Source: an uncultured Bacteroidales bacterium
Lineage (GTDB): Bacteria; Bacteroidota; Bacteroidia; Bacteroidales; UBA3824
Reading direction: 5' to 3'
Length of the DNA: 5,134 nt
Assembly (NCBI GenBank): GCA_937877455.1
Contig: CALFIU010000004.1
Location: 1-5,134, forward strand
Shown here: in pieces, positions 1-5,134 of the stretch
Numbering within the stretch: position 1 is the first letter of the stretch
How the letters are laid out: every line of letters starts with the position of its first letter
The notes under the pieces: generated by a model
What the model was told of the DNA's origin: nothing
Seen by the model: the letters and a program-made list of their open reading frames with translations, nothing else
The model's database searches: none
Translations under genes and position numbers: made by a program

Positions 1-52
1 CTATTTCACCAAGTGGATGAAAAAATGGGTGGAGTTTCCAAGGTAGATTTTT

Positions 53-83
53 TTTGCATTTCCAAAAACTTCCATTATCTTTG
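53..83 (+). promoter_or_regulatory. Bacteroides-type promoter (-33 TTTG / -7 TATCTTTG)
   Basis: TTTG at 53-56 and TATCTTTG at 76-83 are separated by 19 bp. This matches the Bacteroidetes housekeeping promoter consensus (TTTG, about 19-21 bp, TAnnTTTG). Transcription would start near position 90, about 24 bases before the ATG at 114. It would originally have driven the Rpn-like gene. I saw no equally good promoter between it and position 579, so it may now also serve the downstream operon; that last point is inference. Confidence 0.7.
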
Positions 84-113
84 CCGACATAATCCAACAC
101 AAAAAATTACGCT

Positions 114-239
114 ATGGGAAACTATATACGATTTGACTGGATGATAAAACGCCTTCTGCGCGACAAGAGGAATTTCGTCGTGGTGGATGGCTTCCTGAGC
201 GTGTTGATTGGCCGTCAGATAAAAATGCTATTTGTATAA
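114..239 (+). pseudogene. N-terminal fragment of Rpn/PD-(D/E)XK family putative transposase
   Basis: This 41-codon reading frame starts MGNYIRFDWMIKRLLRDK and continues NFVVVDGFLSVLIG, ending at TAA 237-239. It closely resembles the conserved N-terminus of Bacteroidales proteins annotated as Rpn family recombination-promoting nuclease/putative transposase (PD-(D/E)XK nuclease family transposase), as I recall the family. Family members run to roughly 300 residues or more, so this piece covers only the opening helix region and none of the nuclease motif. The frame after the TAA is the same frame as the tail fragment that starts at 258, so the two pieces are the ends of one gene that lost its middle. 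The start is supported by the upstream promoter and by family similarity. Confidence 0.72.
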
Positions 240-257
240 CTCAAAAAAAATATATAT

Positions 258-572
258 ATGTCAATTTGTTTACCTACAGATTTCTGTTTTACAAAAGTTA
301 TTTACAAAAAAGACGAAAGTAGCGATACAAACAAGTCCGACGACGAAATACTTCAACCGTTGGAAAACGTTAGATTGGCATTGAGCCTTGACGATTCGAG
401 TCGTTACGAGGGGTATGTTGACGGACATATCGCTGGTCGTGAGGAAGGTCGTGCGGAGGGTCGCAATGAAGAAAAACTCGCCATCGCCCGCAATCTCAAA
501 GCCTCCGGGGTTGACATAAGCATAATTGCCACCGCCACCGATCTCTCCACAGATGAAATTTCTAAACTTTAG
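258..572 (+). pseudogene. C-terminal tail fragment of the same Rpn-family gene
   Basis: The open frame gives 104 residues, in the same frame as the fragment at 114-239 (18 bases separate its ATG from the TAA). Residues 60-72 carry a Gly/Glu/Arg-rich run (GREEGRAEGRNEE). An amphipathic end follows, with AIARNLKASGVDISIIATAT and a final LSTDEISKL. This tail, with an ARxLKxxG motif followed by a short helical unit ending in EI.KL, is characteristic of Rpn-family proteins in Bacteroidales. Residues 1-50 do not match anything I recognise and may be a scrambled junction. No PD-(D/E)XK catalytic residues are present, so no nuclease activity is expected. The ATG at 258 is probably not a native start. 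The gene ends in TAG at 570-572, six bases before the next gene. Confidence 0.65.
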
Positions 573-578
573 AATTCA

Positions 579-905
579 ATGACACTTCAATCTACATCAT
601 TCAAAAAATTCCTCTCTATTCTCCGCAATGCGCTGAATATCACCGACGAACTTCCAGCGGAGGTTTCTGCGGAGGAGTGGACTGAATTATACAAGTTTTC
701 ACAATCTCATGCGTTGCTTGGCGTCGTTTTCGAGGGCGTGAGGAAAATGAAGGACAATGCCGCGCCACCGTTTCAGATGCTTATGCAATGGATAGCAACC
801 GCTGAGAAAATCCGTGGAATGAATCAAAAATTTAATGCAAAATGTAAACAACTTACGGAGTTTTTTGAAAAAAATGGTCACAAAACTGCAATTCTCAAAG
901 GTTAG
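579..905 (+). pseudogene. Nucleotidyltransferase (NTP_transf_5-like), N-terminal part up to premature TAG
   Basis: This 108-residue frame begins MTLQSTSFKKFLSILRNAL and matches the helical N-terminal region of NTP_transf_5-type nucleotidyltransferases: an early FLxxLR helix, an EEWxxLYKFSQSHAL..VVFEG segment, and a helix running into NGHKTAILKG. It stops at TAG 903-905. In related proteins LKG is followed by Q (KGQG..A.LYP...R.PGDIDI.V). The same frame continues unbroken after the TAG through exactly such a sequence. A C-to-T change at 903 (CAG to TAG) is therefore the simplest explanation, and the full protein would have been 377 residues. The start at 579 lies 6 bases after the previous frame's stop and has no clear Shine-Dalgarno, which is normal for this phylum. 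Without the downstream part it lacks the catalytic acids. Confidence 0.75.
903..905 (+). other. In-frame premature TAG inside the nucleotidyltransferase gene
   Basis: The TAG follows the codons for ILKG and is followed in the same frame by GCA AAT TCA ATG, then the frame that encodes LYPDSFIRQPGDIDIYV. It replaces the Gln expected in the family's KGQ motif. It sits directly after the Gly of the nucleotidyltransferase hG[G/S] motif and before the DxD motif, so it splits the active-site pocket between two polypeptides unless it is read through or suppressed. Confidence 0.8.
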
Positions 906-914
906 GCAAATTCA

Positions 915-1712
915 ATGCTCTATCCCGATAGTTTTATTAGACAGCCTGGAGATATTGATATTTACGTAGATGGTGGCAAGGATAGCGTTATAAAGTTGTT
1001 GAACTCTTTAAATTTGTTGTCAAAGGAGGATGAAGACCTTGTTGCTTACCATCATGTTCATCTTGAACAACATGATAACAGCGACATCATGATAGAAGTG
1101 CATTTTCTACCATCGTCTGGTTTTTATAATCCGTTTAGCAATAAACGTTTGCAGAATTTCTTGTTAGAAGAAGTTAAGTATTCTCAACTGTGCGAACTCG
1201 GTTTCTATGTCCCGACAATGAAATTTGCATTGGCTATGCAACTTGCTCATATTCAGGGTCATTTTCTCGAAGAAGGTATTGGATTAAGGCAGATAATAGA
1301 TTATTATTTTCTTTTGAAAAATAGTTCGCAAGACGACAGAAATGAGATTTCTGCAATGTTAGACAAGTTTGGCGTAAATACTTTTACATCAGCGTTGATG
1401 TATATCTTTAAAGAAATGTTTATGTTGGACGAAAGTTTGATGCTTTGTAAACCTAACGAAAAAAAAGGAAAAAAGCTTTTAAATGAGATACTTAGTTATG
1501 GAAATTTTGGGTGGTTTGGTCATGGTAATAATTATAAAAATATCCATCGTTCTGTGTACCGTAAATTTCACTCTTTCAGATTTTTAACTTTTTATTTACA
1601 TGAATTTCATTGGTTTTTATTGTATTCTGTAGTCTATTTTATTCAAAGAATACCGTTACGCATCAAATATAAAACGTGGTCTTTAGAGACCGTTTACTTA
1701 AAATCAAAATGA
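915..1712 (+). pseudogene. Nucleotidyltransferase (NTP_transf_5-like), C-terminal catalytic part
   Basis: The frame from ATG 915 to TGA 1712 gives 265 residues in the same frame as 579-905. It opens MLYPDSFIRQPGDIDIYV, where the DxD of GDIDIYV (Asp125 and Asp127 in full-length numbering) should bind metal, and MIEVHF (Glu173 in full-length numbering) is a candidate third acidic position. A central helical region follows (FALAMQLAHIQGHFLEEGIG, then QIIDYYFLL), as is usual for the family. The C-terminus is basic and aromatic-rich. In paeninodin-type lasso clusters, members of this family sit beside an HprK-like kinase and a PqqD protein; their reaction is not firmly known to me. The piece could be made by reinitiation at ATG 915, 9 bases after the stop, but it would lack the N-terminal domain and the hG[G/S] glycine. 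It is unusually AT-rich: 32 G+C in the 120 bases from 1501 to 1620. Confidence 0.78.
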
Positions 1713-2560
1713 CAACGAGATACAAAGTCGGAAACCATTATTTCACGATTGATGCTCCCGACGGCATCATACGCGACGATTATTCCATATTTTCCACAAT
1801 GGAGACCATCGGCGAGGACGTTTTCAAACTGAAAGTCGATTACGAGCCGGTTGGATTGGAAGGTTTTGTGGAAGATGTGAGGCAGGATGAAGAAGGTCAG
1901 GTGATACGCTCGGGAAACAAGGGAGACCGCGGCGTGTTTTGGTTTGGGTTCGATGGCGTTTATACTGGCACTTTGGATTGTTCCCACGACTACCGCGAGG
2001 CGCACCTCGGACTTGCCGCCGACGATTTCCACACATACACCGTGGATAATTCCATTATGGTGCTTTACGCTCTGGCGACTGCACAAAAATCGACGCTCCT
2101 CATGCACGCCTCCACTGTTGTCAACAATGGAAAAGCGTACCTTTTCCTCGCGCCGAGCGGCACTGGCAAGAGCACACATTCTCAGTTGTGGATCAGGAAC
2201 ATCGAAGGCACAAAACTTTTGAACGACGACAATCCCGTGTTGACAGTGGAGGGCAACAAAGTCATTGTTTACGGCTCGCCGTGGAGCGGCAAACTTCCAT
2301 GCTATAAAAATGAGTGTTACCCCGTCGGTGCGCTCGTCAACATCAAACGTGCAAAATACAACCGCGCAACCCGTCTGTCGGGCATTGAGGCTTATGGCAC
2401 GTTGCTCACTTCCGCGTCCGGCAAACGGTGGGAACGCTCGTTGGCGGATGCGGTGCATGGAACGATGAATCAGATAGTTCGTGATGTGCCGGTCTATCGC
2501 ATGGAATGTCTGCCGGACGACGAGGCGGCAAAAGTCTGTTTCGGGGAGGTTTCACGATGA
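1709..2560 (+). CDS. HprK/PEPCK-fold kinase-like protein
   Basis: The product is 283 residues and resembles the C-terminal kinase domain of HPr kinase/phosphorylase and the PEPCK fold. A P-loop, APSGTGKST, lies at residues 148-156 with Lys154. LNDDNP at 171-176 gives the acidic pair (Asp173, Asp174) expected after the P-loop. LMHAS around His133 fits the strand before it, and GSPWSGK at 189-195 is typical of this subgroup. The first 120 residues are a variable beta-rich region. Homologues in paeninodin-type lasso clusters phosphorylate the precursor peptide; the substrate here is unknown. I chose ATG 1709 over an upstream GTG at 1676 because it forms an ATGA overlap with the nucleotidyltransferase TGA (1710-1712), implying translational coupling. 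Its stop overlaps the next gene in the same way. The early stop in the upstream gene might lower its expression by polarity. Confidence 0.83.
   Translation: MTTRYKVGNHYFTIDAPDGIIRDDYSIFSTMETIGEDVFKLKVDYEPVGLEGFVEDVRQDEEGQVIRSGNKGDRGVFWFGFDGVYTGTLDCSHDYREAHLGLAADDFHTYTVDNSIMVLYALATAQKSTLLMHASTVVNNGKAYLFLAPSGTGKSTHSQLWIRNIEGTKLLNDDNPVLTVEGNKVIVYGSPWSGKLPCYKNECYPVGALVNIKRAKYNRATRLSGIEAYGTLLTSASGKRWERSLADAVHGTMNQIVRDVPVYRMECLPDDEAAKVCFGEVSR
2543..2549 (+). promoter_or_regulatory. Shine-Dalgarno GGGGAGG for the S24/S26-like peptidase
   Basis: GGGGAGG lies 7 bases before the ATG at 2557. Strong Shine-Dalgarno sites are uncommon in Bacteroidetes. This one supports the ATG at 2557 over the in-frame ATG at 2506, which would add 17 residues that do not look like the family. 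Confidence 0.6.
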
Positions 2561-3000
2561 ACTTTAAGGACATTTTGAAGACCGCCATACCTCAATTGAC
2601 AGACGAGGGACGCGAGGTTATTCTGCCAGTTGAAGGACGGAGCATGTTGCCGTTCATCGTTGGAGGCAGGGACAGCGTTGTGCTAATTAAAAAATATGAC
2701 ACTCTCCATGTCGGCGAAATCGTGTTGGCGATGACGAAGGAGTCGGGATATGTCATTCATCGCATCGACTCCATTTTAGACGACGGCGCGTATGCACTTT
2801 TGGGGGATGGAAACCTCAAATATCGTGAACACTGTACATACGACGACATCAGGGCTGTTGCGATCGCTGTCTTGCAGCCCGGCGGAAAGCGTGTGCCGCT
2901 CCAAAACGGCTGGCACAAGTTCACGGCGAAAGTTTGGCGGCTGTTGCTGCCTATGAGGAGATATTTGCTTTGGATTTACAAAAAAACTCATAAATTATAA
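2557..3000 (+). CDS. S24/S26-family serine peptidase (signal-peptidase-like)
   Basis: The protein has 147 residues and the core layout of the S24/S26 fold. LPVEGRSMLPFI at 23-34 places the nucleophile Ser29 in the G.SM.P box. GYVIHRID at 64-71 corresponds to the box that holds Lys in bacterial leader peptidases but His (His68) in SipW, archaeal and Sec11-type enzymes. LLGDGN at 81-86 corresponds to the GD[N/x] box with Asp84. There is no N-terminal membrane anchor, but residues 125-142 are hydrophobic with interspersed Arg/Lys and could contact the membrane. Sitting next to a PqqD protein and an exporter lacking its own protease, it is a reasonable candidate for removing a leader peptide; that role is inference. 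The ATG overlaps the kinase TGA (ATGA). It could instead be an inactive homologue, although the Ser and His are both present. Confidence 0.78.
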   Translation: MNFKDILKTAIPQLTDEGREVILPVEGRSMLPFIVGGRDSVVLIKKYDTLHVGEIVLAMTKESGYVIHRIDSILDDGAYALLGDGNLKYREHCTYDDIRAVAIAVLQPGGKRVPLQNGWHKFTAKVWRLLLPMRRYLLWIYKKTHKL

Positions 3001-3003
3001 AAA

Positions 3004-3273
3004 ATGAAACTCAAAGATGGATTTGTAATGCGCGACGTCTGCGGCGAACAAGTGCTTGTGGGCGAAGGTGTCAGCGCAGTTAATTTCAACAGGCTTGTAA
3101 GGTTCAATGGTACAGCGGCTTTCTTATGGAAGAAGGCGGGCGAGATTGGAGATTTCACGTCCGAGCAACTTGCCGCCGCATTGTCGAAGGAATACAACAT
3201 CGACAATGCGACCGCGCTTGCCGACTCTGAGAAACTTTTGGCTTCATGGCAGAAAGAAGGCCTCTTATGTTGA
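3004..3273 (+). CDS. PqqD family protein (RiPP precursor-binding type)
   Basis: The 89-residue product matches PqqD-like proteins throughout. It starts MKLKDGFVMRDVCGEQVLVG, continues through a short beta strand ending in NFNRLVRFNGTAAFLWKK (the N..A.FLW motif at about 35-40), and has a winged-helix end with EQLAAALSKEYNIDNATALA and LLASWQKEGLL. PqqD proteins and their fused versions, the RiPP recognition elements, bind the leader of a precursor peptide and present it to modifying enzymes. It is therefore the strongest indicator that this operon handles a ribosomal peptide. It starts 3 bases after the peptidase stop behind an A-rich leader. Its TGA (3271-3273) lies inside the start of the ABC transporter gene. 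No precursor gene is evident nearby. Confidence 0.88.
   Translation: MKLKDGFVMRDVCGEQVLVGEGVSAVNFNRLVRFNGTAAFLWKKAGEIGDFTSEQLAAALSKEYNIDNATALADSEKLLASWQKEGLLC
3253..3260 (+). promoter_or_regulatory. Shine-Dalgarno-like AAAGAAGG for the ABC transporter
   Basis: AAAGAAGG lies 6 bases before ATG 3267. It favours that start over ATG 3246, which would add seven residues (MAERRPL) before the family-like opening MLRYVRWIL. The site is inside the PqqD coding sequence. Confidence 0.5.
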
Positions 3274-4904
3274 GATACGTCCGTTGGATTCTGGGCAACA
3301 CAGCCGGCATTCGCCTCAATTTGGTCATGCAGGTTGTGCTTGGATTGCTCAATGTTGCCTGTGCGCTCCTGATGGTGTGGCTCAGCAAAATGTTCATCGA
3401 CGAAACCATTCATACCGGCAGCGACATTGAAATAATCTATGTCATTGCATGGCTTGCGGCGGTCGTCGTGGCGGGCATTTTGCTGAGGCAGACTTACTAT
3501 TACCTTTCAGTAAAGGCGAAAGTAAGGCAGGGCAACGGAATAAGGCTAAGGATTTTTAACAGGCTCATGCACCGCCAACTTTTCGGCGGCGAACAACTTC
3601 ATTCCAGCGAAATCGTTTCACGCCTCGAACAGGACATCGAAAAGACGAGCGACAGCATCGCCTCAATGCTGCCCGAAGCGGTGATTGGAGTGTGCAAACT
3701 GTTGGGCGCATTCCTGTTGCTCAGGACTATGGACACGACATTGGCGTGGATGCTTGTGCTCATCACGCCTGCGTTCATCATCCTCGGAAAGTTTTTGACG
3801 CGGCGGCTAAGGTCGCTCACTCACGACATCAGAAGCCAGGAAAGTAAAATCCAGACCATCATACAGGAAAGTCTTGAACTCGACACCACGCTCCGCACTC
3901 TCGGCACGACGCCGTGGATGGTTGGGCAGGTGGATGGTTTGCAGGACGACCTCGAAACAAAAGTCAACCGTCGCTCTAAGTTCACTGTCATCACGCGCTC
4001 ATTGCTTGCGGCGAGTTTCGGGCTTGGATATTTGGCGGCGTTTGTGTGGGGCGGATTGCAACTTAGGAACGGCGCAATCACTATTGGAGTTATGACTTCA
4101 TTCCTTCAGCTCGTCGGGCAAATCCAACAGCCCATCCTCTCTCTGCTCAACCTCGTTCCTCAATTCATACACGCCACGGCGAGCATTGACCGTCTTGACG
4201 AACTTGATCACCTTGCGCTCGAAGGCGACGGCAATTTCACTATTGACGCCTCCGCAACGCTCATCCCGAAACCAAACATAAAGTTTTCAAACGTTGCTTT
4301 CAGGTATTCCGACACCGGCGATGCTGTGCTTCATGATTTCAACAAGGAAATCTTTTTCGGCAGCCACACGGCTATTGTGGGCAGGACGGGCGCAGGCAAG
4401 ACCACGATTTTCAGGATGTTGTTGGGATTGTTGAAGCCGACGCAGGGAAGTGTTACGATTTTTAATAATGACACTGAAATCTCCATCACACCCAACACGC
4501 GCCCGTATTTTGTGTTTGTGCCGCAGGGCAACACCTTGATGAGCGGCTCTATACGCTACAATCTTTGTCTCGCCAATCCCGACGCTACTGACGCGCAACT
4601 CATTGACGTTTTGCATACTGCAATGGCGGATTTTGTGATGGAATTGTCGGAAGGCTTGGATACTAAAGTAGGGGAGCGCGGCGGCGGTTTGAGTGAAGGG
4701 CAGGCGCAGAGGATTGCCATTGCGCGTGGAATATTGAGAAACGGGACGATAATGCTTTTGGACGAGATAAGTTCGGCACTCGACGAGGATACGGAGCGTG
4801 AATTGTTCAAAAGGCTTTTTGAACGATGCAAGGACAAGACAATCTTGATGATAACACACAGAATGGCGGTCGCGGAAATGTGCGACGAGGTATGGAGATT
4901 ATGA
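3267..4904 (+). CDS. ABC transporter, fused permease and ATPase (exporter type)
   Basis: The product is 545 residues. The membrane domain occupies about 10-300, with hydrophobic spans near 15-38, 56-76, 135-155, 158-177, 247-265 and 273-297. The ATPase domain has Walker A GRTGAGKTT (372-380), Q-loop Gln420, signature LSEGQ (475-479), Walker B IMLLDE with Glu500, D-loop SALD (503-506) and H-loop His531. All catalytic positions are intact, so the half-transporter should work as a homodimer in the inner membrane. The protein begins directly at the first span with no C39 peptidase domain, so any leader peptide must be removed by another enzyme, possibly the S24/S26-like one at 2557-3000. With the PqqD gene it overlaps by 7 bases (ATGTTGA). 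The likely cargo is a modified peptide, by context. The signature reads LSEGQ rather than the common LSGGQ, an accepted variant. Confidence 0.87.
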   Translation: MLRYVRWILGNTAGIRLNLVMQVVLGLLNVACALLMVWLSKMFIDETIHTGSDIEIIYVIAWLAAVVVAGILLRQTYYYLSVKAKVRQGNGIRLRIFNRLMHRQLFGGEQLHSSEIVSRLEQDIEKTSDSIASMLPEAVIGVCKLLGAFLLLRTMDTTLAWMLVLITPAFIILGKFLTRRLRSLTHDIRSQESKIQTIIQESLELDTTLRTLGTTPWMVGQVDGLQDDLETKVNRRSKFTVITRSLLAASFGLGYLAAFVWGGLQLRNGAITIGVMTSFLQLVGQIQQPILSLLNLVPQFIHATASIDRLDELDHLALEGDGNFTIDASATLIPKPNIKFSNVAFRYSDTGDAVLHDFNKEIFFGSHTAIVGRTGAGKTTIFRMLLGLLKPTQGSVTIFNNDTEISITPNTRPYFVFVPQGNTLMSGSIRYNLCLANPDATDAQLIDVLHTAMADFVMELSEGLDTKVGERGGGLSEGQAQRIAIARGILRNGTIMLLDEISSALDEDTERELFKRLFERCKDKTILMITHRMAVAEMCDEVWRL

Positions 4905-5134
4905 ATATTTTTGATGATGGAAAAAAAAACATGAGATAAATTAATATTTTTTGATTTTTAGATATTGATCAATGTATTGGAGGATGGCGTATCCGCCCAC
5001 CATGTGCCACCCTTATAATCCAAAAGCCAATGTAGAAGCAGATTTACGTGTCCGCCTGTTCAAATGAAATTGACGTGGAAACTCTCCAAAATTTAACACA
5101 CAAAATTTTGCCAAGTCAAATATAATTATCAACT
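4905..5134. other. AT-rich 3' flank, no convincing gene; possible minus-strand relic
   Basis: The 230 bases after the transporter contain no gene I can support. Positions 4921-4929 are an A run, and a weak AT stem (AAAT 4938-4941, ATTT 4946-4949) with T residues after it is not good enough to call a terminator. On the minus strand one frame is open from the window edge to 4941 except for a TAA at 5013-5015. Its downstream part reads HMVGGYAILQYIDQYLKIKK before the stop at 4941-4943, which looks protein-like but is not a family I recognise. A TATATTTG element on the minus strand at 5117-5124 resembles a Bacteroides -7 box; its -33 partner would lie outside the window. Confidence 0.4.

Noticed and set aside
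1664..1671. TATATTTG on the minus strand as a promoter -7 box inside the nucleotidyltransferase gene
   Set aside because: It has no TTTG partner at 19-21 bp and lies in AT-rich coding sequence where such matches are expected by chance.
579..1712. Two deliberately separate genes rather than one broken gene
   Set aside because: The two parts are in the same frame with only three codons between the stop and the next ATG, and together they match one family from end to end. Separate genes remain possible only by reinitiation, which is noted as a finding.
1694..2458. Long minus-strand open frame (254 codons) opposite the kinase gene
   Set aside because: It mirrors the codon pattern of a well-supported kinase gene on the plus strand. 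Its translation has no recognisable motif and it spans the NT/kinase junction without any signal of its own.
4287..4859. Minus-strand open frame (190 codons) opposite the ATPase domain of the transporter
   Set aside because: It lies fully within a gene whose Walker, signature and H-loop motifs are clear. The antisense frame shows no family features.
4901..4939. 12-codon ORF overlapping the transporter stop as ATGA, considered as a coupled peptide gene
   Set aside because: It encodes only MNIFDDGKKNMR, has no leader-like features, and runs straight into AT-rich sequence. The ATGA is probably chance.
4938..4958. Possible intrinsic terminator after the transporter
   Set aside because: The only stem is 4 A/T pairs with an AT loop. 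The GGCG-TATC-CGCC stem at 4986-4997 has no T run after it.
4984..5067. 27-codon plus-strand ORF with GGAGG just before its ATG, considered as a RiPP precursor
   Set aside because: The GGAGG abuts the ATG with no spacing, so it cannot act as a normal Shine-Dalgarno site. The peptide has no recognisable leader/core division, and it lies antisense to the possible minus-strand relic.

Overview
The window most likely comes from a member of the Bacteroidota, probably order Bacteroidales. The basis is a near-ideal Bacteroides-type promoter (TTTG, 19 bp, TATCTTTG at 53-83), A-rich leaders with few strong Shine-Dalgarno sites, and protein families typical of that group. I cannot name a genus.

Layout. 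Positions 1-113 hold a leader with the promoter. Positions 114-572 hold the two ends of a decayed Rpn/PD-(D/E)XK putative transposase gene: a 41-codon N-terminal piece, an in-frame TAA, and the Gly/Glu/Arg-rich C-terminal tail, with the catalytic middle missing. Positions 579-1712 encode a NTP_transf_5-type nucleotidyltransferase interrupted by one in-frame TAG at 903-905, where the family normally has Gln (KGQ). Then come four intact, tightly packed genes on the same strand: an HprK/PEPCK-fold kinase-like protein (1709-2560), a small S24/S26-type serine peptidase with a Ser/His arrangement (2557-3000), a PqqD-like peptide-binding protein (3004-3273) and an exporter-type ABC transporter without a C39 peptidase domain (3267-4904). 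Successive genes overlap as ATGA, ATGA, a 3-bp gap, and a 7-base overlap, so they look like one translationally coupled operon. The last 230 bases hold no convincing gene, only AT-rich sequence and a possible minus-strand coding relic.

How the genes may work together. PqqD-like proteins bind leader peptides of ribosomally made, modified peptides (RiPPs). HprK-like kinases and NTP_transf_5 nucleotidyltransferases accompany PqqD and an ABC transporter in paeninodin-type lasso peptide clusters. Here the lasso cyclase, the transglutaminase-like leader protease and any evident precursor are absent, and a signal-peptidase-like enzyme sits where a leader protease would be needed. The best inference is a non-lasso or partner-dependent peptide-tailoring and export cassette. 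The broken nucleotidyltransferase, the transposase debris next to it and the missing precursor also fit a locus in early decay. Both readings are inferences; what is seen is the gene set, the overlaps and the stop codon.
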